Positions 42,158-56,027 of a stretch of DNA of 64,000 nucleotides are shown one piece after another. Position 1 is the stretch's first letter. Each line of letters starts with the position of its first letter. The stretch spans positions 12,650,001 to 12,714,000 of the forward strand of contig NC_089856.1 of NCBI RefSeq assembly GCF_036373705.1, written 5' to 3'. The position numbers and the translations under genes are program-made. The notes under the pieces were generated by a model. That model was not told the DNA's origin. It saw only the letters and a program-made list of their open reading frames with translations, and did not search any database. This DNA is from Amia ocellicauda. Its lineage: Eukaryota > Chordata > Actinopteri > Amiiformes > Amiidae.

Positions 42158-42259
42158 GCAAGCTGTGCGTGGTTTAGGTAGTTTCATGTTGTTGGGATTG
42201 GCTTCTCGCTCGACAACAAGAAACTGTCTTGATTACGTCAGTTCGTCTTCTTCAAGGGC
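42158..42259 (+). ncRNA. mir196a: microRNA miR-196a precursor
   Basis: The mature 22-nt miR-196a is present exactly at 42175-42196 (begins TAGGTAGTTTCATGTTGT). The other arm, at about 42211-42232 (CGACAACAAGAAACTGTCTT), folds back on it. The stem extends from about 42169 to 42237 with G:U wobbles and a loop of about 14 nt. The lower stem and flanks (GCAAGC, TTACGTCAGT) resemble the human MIR196A2 precursor. miR-196 represses Hox8-class and other Hox mRNAs (established), reinforcing posterior dominance. The site, 2.3 kb after the hoxc10 stop and 15 kb before hoxc9, is its conserved place in HoxC. The precursor ends given here are approximate. Confidence 0.96.
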
Positions 42260-42689
42260 GACAATTTCCGTTAACTAGCCCAGCAGAGTCCGCAAGTGGC
42301 ATTGTCAATGAACCACGCTCGTTAATGCCCGGCGATAGGCTACTTCTCACCCCCCTTGTCTCGCTGTCTTTCTCACTATCCTATTCTTTTTTATTTTTAT
42401 TTCTTCCTCTGTGTGTGTGTCTCAGTGTTAGGGGGCACTAAAACCCAAGCTGGCGGCGCTGAGAGAGAGATTCAATGGGTTGTAAACATCACGAGGTAAC
42501 CGTCGTCGCTTTTGTATTGTGACTTACCTCCTGAAACCTCGGCCCAGGAGCGCGCTATAGTGACCGGAGGTGCTTTAAAAAAGAAGGAAACATGAAATAT
42601 TTGCCGGTCGATATACAGGGAGAGAGAGAGAGAGATGGAGAGTGAAAGACAGGGCACTGGGCTAGCAGTTTTCAGACGGTATCATTCCA

Positions 42690-43060
42690 AAAGCTATTAA
42701 TCCCAGGTATATATAACACGTTAGCTTTACAGAGAGAGAGACAGGGGTGGGTGGGGGACTAAAGAAAAGCATTGATCACAGCGATGAATTCCACCCCCTG
42801 TTTACTGGCGGTGTTTATGGAGACATCGGGCGGCCCTCAGTCACGGCTCCATTTGTTTACTAACAGCACTCACCTAACACAGACACTGTTTAATGGACGG
42901 GTGCAGGGGAGAAATAAGTCTCTGCGGCCCAGACAGACAGTCCTGCGTAAAAATTGGTCTACTTAGCCAGTATTGCCTGTCTGGGAGAGGATTGGGAGAG
43001 GCTCAGTGTGCTTTGCATGCTAAACACATGCTGTCACTGCAGGTAGAACGGGCGTGTTTG
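42690..43060. other. Candidate conserved non-coding element 3' of mir-196a
   Basis: A microsatellite-poor block about 0.5 kb after the mir-196a hairpin, with TTGTTTAC forkhead-like, AGCTATTAATCC and TGTTTAATGG motifs among GC-rich words. The appearance suggests a conserved regulatory element. No alignment was available. Confidence 0.3.
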
Positions 43061-43124
43061 CTGTAGTGATTCATTTTCTATTACGAACAGAACTATTTAT
43101 TTATTTCCAATTGACTGAGTGTTA

Positions 43125-43131
43125 GTGTGTG

Positions 43132-43171
<40 letters not shown>
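43125..43171. repeat. (GT)n microsatellite
   Basis: About 47 bp of GT with one CGT interruption. Confidence 0.95.
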
Positions 43172-43172
<1 letters not shown>

Positions 43173-44316
43173 CCCTGGCTGCGGTTGCGTGTGAGTTGCT
43201 GGTGGACTTGAATGGAAGTAAAGCATTTGATGTGATTAAGCAGCAAGAAAATATCGGACTGAAGATTGATTTTAATCCATACAGCATTGGCGGGGGATCC
43301 CGGCTCAGTACGGAATTGGTACAGTAACGGGCAGCTGCAGATATGCGTCAGCTGTCATTAGGAATTCTCATTACCTGTCATGCAAATGTCTGTATCTGTA
43401 TCTATTTATGAGTGTCAGAATTGCATAAACAGGTGCATTAAGGAAAATATTGTCAAAATAGACAATTTTTAGTCTGCTTTATTATAATGACATGTTCTGC
43501 TAGTGATAATTACCATATAGGTCGAATAAAATCAATGCAGGTGGTAGTGGAGGTATTCGTATTTAGTGTGTGTTGGCGTGTCTTCGAAACATTAAAAAAA
43601 AGAACCCCCCCCTCTCTCTCTCTCTGTCAGTGTCCCTTATCTATCTTACATCGACACCAGTAACCGGACCAAGCGTCAATATGTGAGATTGTGAGTGTTG
43701 CTAAACGCATAACCAGATATTGCTGTGTTTCCTGGAGCAACATCATAGAGATGGTTAAGGTTAAGATGATGGTGAGGTCCAGGTTATATTGATCCAGGAA
43801 CAACAGCCACCCAGCAAAACCAGGCTGCGCGTCACATAACCACATCTGCCCGTTAAACACAACTTAATCCAATCGGGAGTACAATTATCGTCTATTTAAT
43901 TGGTCTGTAACCTGCACTGCTTAATAAAGCTCACAGGAACACGTACAGTCCACGCATGTCGTCTGTCTGAAATTGCCACACAGCAATGTACACTCCCTTC
44001 TCCTGTTCAAAACATGCCCAAAAGACCCAAAAGTCAAATAATAATGATAATAATAGTAATCATCATCATCTGTTGCTTGTTTACTACAACATACTTATCG
44101 TTGGCGAAAATATGATGACAGGACGGCTGGCGTTATTCAGCTTATTTCTATTAATCATGCCAGAATAGGGCCGGCTAATGCGAGAGAGTGAGTCATGGAT
44201 TTTGACGATCCAATAGATCATAAACGCGGATAGAATTTAAGTAGGTGCCTGGATTGGATTCGCACCTCGTTTGCAGGGAAAGTTATATAAGATATTATAT
44301 AACGTAGTAGATGAAA

Positions 44317-44372
<56 letters not shown>
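44317..44372. repeat. (TTA)n microsatellite
   Basis: About 56 bp of pure TTA. Confidence 0.95.
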
Positions 44373-46097
44373 CTCAACTTGGGATATTCTTATAATCAAA
44401 ACAACTGCGCGTGTTACTAATTTGATGTAAAATGACAGTGGCACGGCATCGCGTTTATAGATTATATGTTTATATTGTTTAGCTTATGGGATAACATTTT
44501 GCCATGTCGATTGTGTGTTGGTGTGGGACAATGCGATTTTCAGTATCTTTGTCAGACTACAGAGCTTCGAGGGAGCTCGCTTTGGCACTGTCTGTCCCAT
44601 TAACACCTCTTAAATACTGAGTTGTAACTGATGCATGCCATTCCATATCAATATTGAAAGCTGACATGATAATTATAAATTGACCGAGATTAGATTAAAC
44701 ACTAATTTAATCAGTGGTTCATGCTGCATAATTATTGTTTTCATTATTTTTTTCTTTAAATTAGCAATAGTATATATATATATATATATCCTTGTTATTC
44801 CTTTTCAGTTCTACACCGACTTAAATTTCAATTTCAGTCAGTATTGCGCAGGCTGGTGTCTTTGTTTATAAATACATGCACTTCATTTTTGAGTCTCGTG
44901 TAGTTTAAATTCTAGCCGGAAAATAGTTCACCGTCCTGCATTATGGCGGTGTTATCTGGTTGGACATGCAGTCTGAGTTCGTTGTGATTGCAGTATTTGT
45001 CTCATTGTGTCAAAAGCTGCCGTTGTTGCACTTCGGTGGAAAGGTTCCCCTTAGACTAATTTTGTTTCTAATTCTGTTTGCTTCCTCCCTGTGTATATTT
45101 GGCATAGTCTGCAGAAGCATGGCTGGTGAGGGAGAAACTGAAGGCTTCATTTTTACTTTGCAATCCAATATTATCGCTGCACTGTGACGGCCCTGCGCAA
45201 ATGTAAACTGACTGACTGCAGACTTTCTGCAGGGTTTCTCTTACTGTCTGTCCCGGGGCTTTGGAGAGTATTAAATATGTTTTAATCAAAAGTAAAATGC
45301 TGAAATCGCCCGTAGGATAGTAGTCAGTTGAATTGAGTCTGAAGAGCAATTTCACAACAATGCATCCCCTAAAGCTTATAGAAATGTGCCTGTATTCTAT
45401 AGAAACCCATAAATGTGGGCCACAATAATCCACACTGAAATAGAAAAAAAGATCCATCTTTCCATTAGTTGCCCACACAGTGCCCGGCACTGGGTTATGT
45501 GAATTCTCTCAAAATGTACCCGATATTTTAGACCAACACATTCTAATCTTCAGCGGTGTTCTCGCATTATTCAATTATTTGTTTCTAAATTGTTTTGAAT
45601 ATATTTGAAGACTCCTATAATTCAGACAATTCAATATTAAACTCAGTTAAATTTTTATATTGACAGTGTTGTCAAAGTGCAGGGGTTTATTTCAATGAAT
45701 ATCACTTAAAAAATAGATTTTTACAGAGTTACGTTACTAATTGTCCATTAAAATTAAACTACATTCTGAAAACAAATGCGCAATACAAAATATATGTTTT
45801 TCATCAAGGACAACATACATCTTCCAATATATAATCGAAACACAGGTAGGCCCTACTGTTAAATTATAAAATATATACAAATATGTATGTTTTTTTTTGT
45901 TGTTGTTTTGACTACCTTAGTAAAATAAGTCCTTCATTTTCTAGAGAAAGACAGTAGGCTACTTTAATGAACTGCTACATAAATTTTACATTGGATTACG
46001 GAAAATAGGTCACAATTCACCCTTATAAACGTGTTAGAAAAACATAGTTCCTACACGGACTGTGCATGATATATATCACAATATTTTACATTGTGTA

Positions 46098-46100
<3 letters not shown>

Positions 46101-46141
<41 letters not shown>
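46101..46141. repeat. (TA)n microsatellite
   Basis: About 41 bp of pure TA. Confidence 0.95.
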
Positions 46142-46144
<3 letters not shown>

Positions 46145-46656
46145 CCACACAGTTTAATATCTTTGTGTTTGGGTAGGGCATTACTTTCTCGATGAGTGAG
46201 TGTTCCCTAAAGCAAATTTACCAAATCATATTTTACACCAAGAACTAATATTACACATTAAGACGGCGTATAATGCATACTTAAAATTGGCGAACTGGTA
46301 CTTTTAATACAGTTAAAATAAATAATATAAAAACAACAATACATTTTTATACATAAATAAAAATAAACTTGCTGTACATAACGGGGATAAATCAGAGACG
46401 TTATGGTTAGCATTCTGCTTCATATTTCTCAGCAGACAATGTGCAGTAAGCCTGATTGTGTCTTGTGTGTTTATTGAACTTGCTTCCATTTGCAATTTCC
46501 ATTTTAAATAAATATTCGTATTTTCCCCGTTATTTTTGTTTTATCACCTTAACGAGACTCTTTTGGAATTCATTAACTGGCAGGGAGGTGTGTACCTAAC
46601 GCTTTTCGAAAATTACAAATAATGTGATATCCAGGTTTTGTAAGTTATAAATACTG

Positions 46657-46716
<60 letters not shown>

Positions 46717-46740
46717 ATAATAATAATAATAATAATAATA
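46657..46740. repeat. (TAC)n(AAT)n microsatellite
   Basis: About 58 bp of TAC then about 26 bp of AAT. Confidence 0.95.
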
Positions 46741-46864
46741 CGAAATGGGGAATATTTAAATCAAATCAGTGATCAAATGCAAACATGCAAAACGCAGAGC
46801 AATAACATATTTGATAATCTGAATTAATTATTATGAAGATTATTATTAATAATAATTAATTATT

Positions 46865-46885
46865 AACAACAACAACAACAACAAC

Positions 46886-46919
<34 letters not shown>
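46865..46919. repeat. (AAC)n(AAT)n microsatellite
   Basis: AAC units then AAT units. Preceded by a self-complementary AATTAATTATTA patch. Confidence 0.94.
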
Positions 46920-47460
46920 TGTCATGATATGACATATGATATGAATTATACTGCACCGGCGATGGTGATAGAGATGTTCTCCTCCTCATTTTATTAGACG
47001 GTTCTTGTATTTTTCCTCTGCGTGTCTCCGTCGCGCTCCTCGCCTCTGTTTGTGTGTCGAGAGGAGACAGTTGTCTGGAATCCAAAGTCATTTTCATTCA
47101 GCCGAAGTGAAAAAGCGGGTCTTCGGAATGCTGGATCAACAAAGACTTTACAGCTGGCAAACAAGCTGCTCTGGCTGTGAGACTATTGGAGCAACAAACC
47201 AAAACACAACTGAAAAAAAATAAAAACACGGATATAGAAAATAACATCAGCGGCTCCCGTTTCTCTCGGCCCACGCAATTCTACTTTTCCACTCCTTATT
47301 TATTTACACTTTCTTCCTTGATCTTTTGGTTTTGTTTTATTTTTGTATCTGTTCATAAAAAAGACATCCTCGTCTGCCAGAGGCCAAACTGGAGGAGCTT
47401 AAACAATTTGTATCTTACAAGAGGTAGGCCTATATCGCCTGTTTTAATTGTAGTTAATTA

Positions 47461-47461
<1 letters not shown>

Positions 47462-47542
<81 letters not shown>
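47462..47542. repeat. (ATT)n(AGT)n microsatellite
   Basis: About 45 bp of ATT then about 36 bp of AGT, then GTTGTT units. Confidence 0.95.
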
Positions 47543-47543
<1 letters not shown>

Positions 47544-47876
47544 TTGTTGATGTTGTTGTTGTTTGTTGTAGTTATGATTATTATTAATATAGATAATTAT
47601 AATAATGTGTTGTTGATGATGACGTCATTGCTGTTATTGTTACACTGTTCACTTCATTTTTAAATCATTATTTTCCACTTTCTTTTCACGATCTTGTCTC
47701 TAATGCAAATAATGTTGAAGAATTGTTTGCAAGCCTTTGTTTTTCTAGTGGTTTATTGTGTACATGATGAGAAGTGGTTCTGACCGGGTCCAGCTCTCTA
47801 AATGTTAAATATCTGACCGAGATAAAATAATGAACTGCACCGAACAACACCTAACCGAGTATCAAACACACACGTG

Positions 47877-47900
47877 TATATATATATATATATATATATA
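47877..47900. repeat. Short (TA)n microsatellite
   Basis: About 24 bp of TA, followed by GAGA- and GT-rich sequence to 47974. Confidence 0.9.
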
Positions 47901-49159
47901 GACAGAGAAATAGAGAGATAGAGAGAGATTAATAGAGATGGATAGAGAACTATATGTGTGTGTGTGTGTGTGTGTAATTCTTAACAGTTTCTGTTCATTT
48001 TGGAAGAGAAAACGAGCGCTGTTCTTTGAAATTATGTTATGATATTGTTTGACAAATTCGAAAATAAAAACCGAAAATTGTAACCTATTTGTAAAATGTA
48101 GATTTTCATATTTGTATTTACTTTCTCGTATACTTTTCATAGAGATCCAGTAAATTAAAGTATGCCTCGATTTGTGATTAGGTTCCGAGCTGCTTGGTTT
48201 CGATGCCATGGCGATTCCACAGAGGAATCCACCAGGAACCAGCTAACGTTTCTTGCTGACTTCATTTCAAAATATATGTTTGCCAATATCAGTAAAAATG
48301 ATGATGGTTAGTATTCATTCTATTAATAGCAGCAGAAGCAGTTATAACGCAATTATTTTAGAGGTGTACTGTTGTTCAACAAGGTTTACAAGAAACACTT
48401 GTCCATTATCCTACCAATACACATCTCTAATTAGTGTTATTGTGTTTAATATTAATTTCAGGTTTTTAAGATGAATTATCAGTTGTAAAATGGTTGTAAA
48501 CTCATTGATCATCTTAACCTGCACAAGCACTGTATGTTGTTTTGTTGTTTGTGAATTTTTATGTTCCTGTAATCGTGGTGGTGGAGTTGTGTTTGTGTTG
48601 TTTTCCAATATCATTTCTGGGCTGTGTAATGGCTGTGTGTTGAATTTTATTTAAACGACGAGAAATAAATTGTACAAAAGTCAAGGTCTGAAATAAATCT
48701 GTTTATTCTCATTATGCATCGATATACACATCGTCGCTTTACACGAGTACAGGGGAGAGACAAAGACAAACTCAGTTACGAATGAAATCTCGTGGTATCT
48801 TACACATATCAGGGAAAAACTAAAAGGTGTATTACTGCTTATACATTCTTGTTGGTGTATACATAATTATATATACATACATGCATACATACACACACGT
48901 ACATACATGCAGTACATACAATTCCCAGTCGATTGCCCCATGTATTATTTTAATGTAAACTTGTATTTCATGTGCAATTTGCTTTACCTACACTTCTGAG
49001 CAAAGCGGAGTGAGCGGATGAACTTGACTGGCGCAGATGGGGTTTGGGAGGTTGCGGATAATGGTATCTGGTACCTGCACGGTATCGACATCAAGACTGG
49101 AACACGAATAAACTGAGCCTCTTCAAATATTTTGTGGTTTTGATTTTCTTTACTACTGT

Positions 49160-49780
49160 TTTTGTAATGTGAAGTTTAAACTGGTGGGATTGTGTTGTTA
49201 ATATTGGATACAATAACATCCTTGAAAGATAACGGTGTCCGTGCAAATGGCTACGCAAAGGGACCATGCGTTGTGCAAATGGAGATAACGTGTCTTCAGC
49301 TATCCCTGAGCAAGCTGCCTGTCGGAAACCCGTTCCGTGCATTTGGAAACGTGGCCTGCAAATAATTAGATTTCATTGGGACTTCTGGCGGCGCAGTTAG
49401 GCCCAGGATATCTTAAGTGAAACACGCCGTCTGGGAGTCACGTTTCTGCCGCTCCCCCCCTGGTTATTCTCCATGTCAGCTCACCCTGACCCAGCCTCAA
49501 CGCCCGGGTACCCAAGTGGGTTTGACCGTGGAGCCGTGACCTCCAGAGCGGATCGGATCAGACGGGAAAGGCGACAGGGAGTTAAAGAGGGGGAGAGGGA
49601 GGGGAAGGAGAAAGAGGGGTTACCGTGCGAAACCTTATGAAATGTAAGAAATCCGAGAACCGCGACTGACAGCGATCTCTTTTCACTGGGCATACTCCAC
49701 CCCCCGGCTGCTGTTGGACATTTAAGTCTGCAGAGGTTGCCAAATCAGTATCTTGGCTGCGTTTCATATACTTGAACTCT
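49160..49780. other. Candidate conserved non-coding element, c10-c9 spacer
   Basis: Repeat-free sequence with GC-rich words around homeodomain-like sites (GCAAATAATTAGATTTCATT near 49358-49377). It stands out from its AT-rich flanks. The conserved status is an inference. Confidence 0.3.
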
Positions 49781-50783
49781 GATAAATAAAAAATATATAT
49801 ACACATAGCGTTTTCCTGTCCTGATAACCCCTTTATAAAAATTATAATAATAATAAATAATTATAATGATATCCATGTGTGGTTTTGGCTTTTGCATCTG
49901 TGCGTACAAGACCATTGAACTAGGCCCAGTCCGGTCATCACCGCCTGTGTCAGGAGGGATAGCTCTATATAAGGGGCCAAACTCAAAGCTGCTACAGTTA
50001 CCAGAATGTGTTCTCTGTCTTGTTATCTTTTTTTTTTGGCAAGTGCTGGAATCGTCATTATTTCGCTGTCTAGAAATGTGAGCGTTACGCAGGGTGTAGG
50101 TTGACGGGGACTGGGTTACCGACAGAAGAGCAGAGCAGAGAGGGGTGAATCAGGTGGATTTCCGAGATGCCCTTTGCCACTCATGCCCCAGACAGAAACA
50201 ACCCCGATCGCCGCCAAAAGAACACGTGCAGCACAATGCAAGAAACACTCTTGGCCAGGGAAGGATATCCCAGCTTGGGTCATACCCAAAACGCATTCTT
50301 TCTCTTCCTCTCTCTATGAATATGTTCAGACTTATTTGCCAGTGCTCTAATTGTTATTGCTTGGAGTCCATTAAGAAACGAGAATATGTGCAGCTTGAAT
50401 GAATAAACCAATGAGTGAGTGAATGCACACATGCATATAGAGATCACTACCTACACACATTTATATAAAAGCATGCATGCGTTAGTCCAGCCGTATGCCT
50501 GCACGCTCGGTGCACCTTTCCTCTCACATTCTCAAACGCGAATGAAACGACTGTCTGGATTCAAAACAACAATCCGATTTAATTAATTGGCACATTTATT
50601 GCATTGTAAATCTCACGACGGGGCTTTAAAACGCTATCAACGGGAATCCTTTCATAATTGGGTTATTTAGTCATTTTGTTTAATCACGAGTCAGAAAGCG
50701 CTAAATTATCAACCGCTCCGGCGTTCTCAATTAATCCCGTTACAAGCAAATTGCTGCAGGCTAACCTGTGGAACAACATATTA

Positions 50784-50845
<62 letters not shown>
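50784..50845. repeat. (AAT)n microsatellite
   Basis: About 62 bp of pure AAT. Confidence 0.95.
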
Positions 50846-50846
<1 letters not shown>

Positions 50847-52083
50847 GCAAAAGACTGCATAAAAGACTACGCCCTTAGCAATCCGTTAATTGTTTCTTGA
50901 CACAAAATTTAGTTTTTCCTTTCTATAAAAAAAAGTATGTTATTATTATCCTTTTATTACTTATTCTGAAAATATTGACAGGAGGCCCCTCCGCTGAGTT
51001 TGAGATTTTATTTTACAGTTTCTTAAGGAAACCTCTTGGGCTATTCCACACACAGCCGGACATCGGGAGACTGCAGCACGGTATTAATCTGTAACGTCCC
51101 GAGCTGTCAGCGAGTTTCCATATATGCACTGTAGGAAACTGGTATAAACAAACACCGATTACAAAGGATACTTCATCAACACAACCTGTCATTCAAAACC
51201 ATCAATAATAACCCAGATATGCGTCTTCATGTACACTTATTATTACGGATAAACTTCTGATGTAAATAATATTAGCAAACTTGTATGTATGCATGTATGT
51301 ATTTTATGCCCTCGTTATTTTCAACCCATAGCCTTCAATGAATACCATTCGATGGGTCTATATTCAACGCGCCTAGAAAAGCAGTCGCTGCAGTGGCGTG
51401 TCCCCGGCGCTCCGGTGCAAGGTCAGCGCCATGGCATCCGCCTCGAGAACCCACGAAGAGTCCTGCAGGAGCTGGCGACATTTTAGGAATATATCACAAG
51501 AAATAATAGAGAATCCCCCACAAATAATTGTTCTTAATAGCCGTTTGCATTAAAACGTACACAGACACACACATATGCCCTATTTATCTCAATACAAATC
51601 GTCCTGTTGTCTAAGAAAATAAAAAAGTGTTACATATTATGTAGTACACACAAATACATACAAACTTCTACATCGAACGACTACGGCAAGCCAGCGTGGA
51701 TTTAGTGTGCCATAAAGTTGCATTATAATAGAATAATGGAAAAGAATAAGAGGTTTCGATGATAGCATAAGTTATGTAAATTGTGTGTTTGTGTCTTTTA
51801 ATGTCTTCAGCCCTGTATCCTAGAGACGAAATTAGTATTTATGCATTGATATATTTGTTTTTTTTGCGTTCTTTCTTGAATGTAATCTTTTACATTCGTG
51901 TTATCTTTTCTTAAAGAAACATTTTATTTTCATGAGACTGTTAATACCTTAATTTCACTAAATCATCTCCTTAACCTCCAGCTTTCCTGCTATAATAATA
52001 ATACTACTACTAATAATAACAATGATAATAATAATGGCAAATAAATAAGTAAACCCAGTTTATGTGTTCATACAGATTATGAG

Positions 52084-52086
52084 AAA

Positions 52087-52121
<35 letters not shown>
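52084..52121. repeat. (AAAT)n microsatellite
   Basis: About nine AAAT units. Confidence 0.94.
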
Positions 52122-53129
52122 GTGTGATCTCCTGAAACCGCATTCTCATCCTTTCAGTACACTTTGAATAGGATGATTCATTCGATATATGAATTGGAGC
52201 CGTTTCTTTTCTTTTAAGTGCCTTCGGATGGATCTTTCGAGATTTAAAGAGGGGAAGATATCTGGAATTAGTCCACAGTACAGCTACAGCCTCCAACACA
52301 CTGCCACACACATGCACGGACACGAAACACATATTTTATAATCGTAAACTGGGTACAAGGTGTCAATCCAGTTTATTGTTCATTTAATTATCCGTTTACA
52401 GCACGAGCAGAAATACATTGTAAAATAAAACCTTTGAAGTACAGACATCAAAAATAAAACACAAGTGATCACATCAGTTAAAAAATACACCTTTCCCTGG
52501 GTATGATCTTCTACACAGTTTGTAAACAAAGAAACGAAAGACGAAATAAAAAAGAATTAAAAGAATACCCCTTTTTAACAACTTACACGAAAAAGGGTGA
52601 ACGAGAAAGAGAAGAGAATGAGAAAAGATGTGTAACTCGTTTCTCTCCGTGTCAGACCTACCTTTATTTAAAAAGGGCTAACTTAAGGTTTACAAGCATT
52701 AAAGCGCAAACTATTTCCTATGACATTTGCACTGTGCACAAAGGGACGAATAAAATCCGTTCAAATCCTGGAACCGCTCTCTGCCCCCTCCCTTCGCCGA
52801 GCAACGACAGGCAATGAATTGGATAGGCTGTATAAAGCACGGCACTGATTTTCTCCAGGAATGTCACTCACACGCCGATTCCACGTTAGAAATATATTGT
52901 ATTATGTTACATATTGTTTCATTTCTTGTCTCCTGGTGTTTTTTTCCCCTTTCTTTTTCAATGTGGTTAAGTCCATGAAACCGAACTTGACGCTGGTTTT
53001 GAAGCCGGTGGATCGTCGTGTGTCGAATGTGCTTTTGGCTATTCGTGGCTTGAAACGGCCAGGAGCGGGCGGGATATTTGACTGTTAATCCTCACTTGTC
53101 ATTAGTCCCAACAGATTCCCTTATTCAGT

Positions 53130-53134
<5 letters not shown>

Positions 53135-53188
<54 letters not shown>

Positions 53189-53190
53189 AC
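53135..53190. repeat. (CA)n microsatellite
   Basis: About 56 bp of CA with one TA and one GC interruption near its end. Confidence 0.95.
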
Positions 53191-53434
53191 GCACAATTAG
53201 AGTTCGTCAGATACGAAGGAATATTGTCCTGAATATGTATTTTAGAAAAACAAACAAATACATTTAAGCTGAAGCAAACGAAGACAATTACAGCCTCTGA
53301 TTTGTTCCAAGCAAACACAACGTTGTACTGTTTGTTGATTTTAACACAAAATGATCCACAGAACAACATATATAGCCTACACACTAAAATATTTTAGCCT
53401 AATTATATACTTTGGCGTAACGGACAACCAAGTA

Positions 53435-53472
53435 ACACACACACACACACACACACACACGTAGCCTGTGTG

Positions 53473-53536
<64 letters not shown>
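53435..53536. repeat. (CA)n plus (CTAT)n microsatellites
   Basis: CA 53435-53460 and CTAT 53472-53536 are separated by 11 bp. Confidence 0.95.
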
Positions 53537-54007
53537 AATAATTTGATGTGGTAAATATTGCGCATAAAATGTATCTGTATTATTTTTGCCGACAGCTATG
53601 CAAATTTTATGGTCAAAAGTCTCCCACATAACGGATGAGAATCTAGAGCAAGGCAGTGCTTGCTTTCAGGGCGGCAACAGAGAGAACCGTCTTATCGACC
53701 GGAGGGGAGTTTCATTTTATAAATCACAGTTTATTAAATGACTAGTGATACAGAAATACATTATTTAATATCAAGGATTGTTGTCGGTCACTTGAACGAT
53801 GGATTGGGCATAGGAAAAAGCATATGTTCATTGTATTTATTTATTTGTTTATTTACAGACTGTAACAATTGACTATTGGTGTGGAGGATTTTTTATTTTC
53901 CCCAAAATTTAACTAACTTAATTTAATGAATTCTCACGATCAGTCGCATTATTATTGGTGCAGTCGAATGTGCACAGAATGTATTAATTTGGACTGAATT
54001 AGAATTA

Positions 54008-54009
<2 letters not shown>

Positions 54010-54074
<65 letters not shown>
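54010..54074. repeat. (AAT)n microsatellite
   Basis: About 65 bp of pure AAT. Confidence 0.95.
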
Positions 54075-54437
54075 TCAGCGACGGTAATTGTTGCTCTGCA
54101 AACGACAACATACCCTTTAAGTCAGATCATTAGAAATCGCAGTGTCTCTACACTGTCTCCTTTATGGCGCTCTGTTAAATGCACCTATATTGATGTTTAT
54201 ATTTTACTTTGCAGCCCTGCCAGGCGTCGCCCCCTTCTGCTCCCACCGAAAGCCTCGCATTTATTGAACTTGTTCAGTTCCCGGATCCGGTTTACAGAGA
54301 GCAACGATGATATTATAGCTAAATTGAATTAAGCGAACTCTGGCTATTTCACTCAATAAAAAACAACTCATCATCTGCAGTTACATGTATTGTTGATCTA
54401 TTTCAATGTACAATATGTGAATTGCTACAAATGAATA

Positions 54438-54544
<107 letters not shown>

Positions 54545-55948
54545 TTGCATATGCTATATATACTGCTGCAGCTGTTGCTATGTTACAGCTGAAATGGAAA
54601 AAAAAAAAACACTTGATCAACGCATACCCTCTCTAGACACAGTCAGGATATACAATTTTCTGTAAAGTGTGAAGATCGCGTGTCAGAACACCTCGGCCGC
54701 TGAATTTGAGGTCCTCAAAGGGCAGCTGTCTGCTCGTCGGGGCTGATTTCATTGACGGGTTGTATTGCGGTTTCTGCTGATAAACCCTATAATCCAGAAG
54801 CCCGAACTGACGTGTTGAGACCGGCGAGGACTACACCCACTGCAACCCCAACACTGCAGGGCAGAGGGACCCACACTGACGCACACAGCCGTCCCTGGGC
54901 CCAGATCATTATTTATGTATACATTTATTCATATATATCTGTATTTATTTACTAATTTGTTTATTTATTTATTTATCAATAAGACACCTAACTGGTGTCC
55001 TAAACTCTGAACGTAGAATTGATTCATTAGCTGATCTTATTAGAAAAACTTGTGTGAATGAAACGGCCAGGAGATAAAACTCGGAGCTCCACCATTTTAA
55101 CTTCAGAAATGTATTGGTAGTTTATCTGCCACTTTTATTCTGTTAATATTTAAATAAACCTACATTATTATGAAAACTAATCTGAAGAGTAAGATAAAAT
55201 CGTATCTTAATAATATAATAAGTGAATATAAACCCAGGCTTTCAAAAGTGCGTCTTTAAAACAGAAGACTCTATAATAATCGATAATATAATAATCTATA
55301 AATGGTCGAGAAGCCCATATACAGTCAGCCAAGCAATTACTCTGATAATCTCGACAGGATGCAATGTCAACTTTCAAGATTCAAGTACAGTAAACTTCAC
55401 CTCCCAAAGTTAAGAGCTACCTCTGACCGCAAATATGCCAATTCTAATTTCCCATAAAGCATTATTTTCTAATTTCACATCCAGATTTTCGTTTCTTTTA
55501 TAATTTTAAGAACATTATTTGAATTATGTTTTACAGTTTTACATATTTTTGTAGAGTCGATTCCATCACACAAACACTACTATACAGATATAACTACCAA
55601 TGCGAATACATTCAACTTTCTTCCAGAATTATAATGCACAATAAATACCGCACATTAAGGGACGTCATTCCCATTTCGCTTGTCCACCTCTGTCACTGTA
55701 TTTCTTCTCCTCTGTTCCTATGGCTGTCAAATCCCAATTATACGCAAACTCGTATGGCTTTCAAGATAGACAACCAACAAACAAATAAGCAAACAAACAA
55801 ATTAATGCACACCTCACTGAGTAAACAAGTTAACTAACAAACCAACTATCAACTATAAATAAATAAACAATTAGCCTACATAAATTAATAAATAAATAAG
55901 GCACCCCTGTTTTCTAATATTCTTCTAGGGCTGTGACAAAAGCGTGTT

Positions 55949-56027
55949 CTTTCTTTCTTTTACTTTCTTTTCATTTCTTTTTTCTTTCTTTCTTTCTTTC
56001 CTCCCTTCCTTCTTTCTTTTTTTCTCT
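55949..56027. repeat. (TTTC)n-rich polypyrimidine tract
   Basis: Degenerate TTTC/TTCC units, almost all pyrimidine on the + strand. Confidence 0.9.

Noticed and set aside
50446..50453. 8-base miR-196 seed match ACTACCTA
   Set aside because: It lies in intergenic DNA upstream of hoxc9, not in a known 3' UTR. Single seed matches are expected by chance in 64 kb. Another at 45911-45917 is likewise intergenic.
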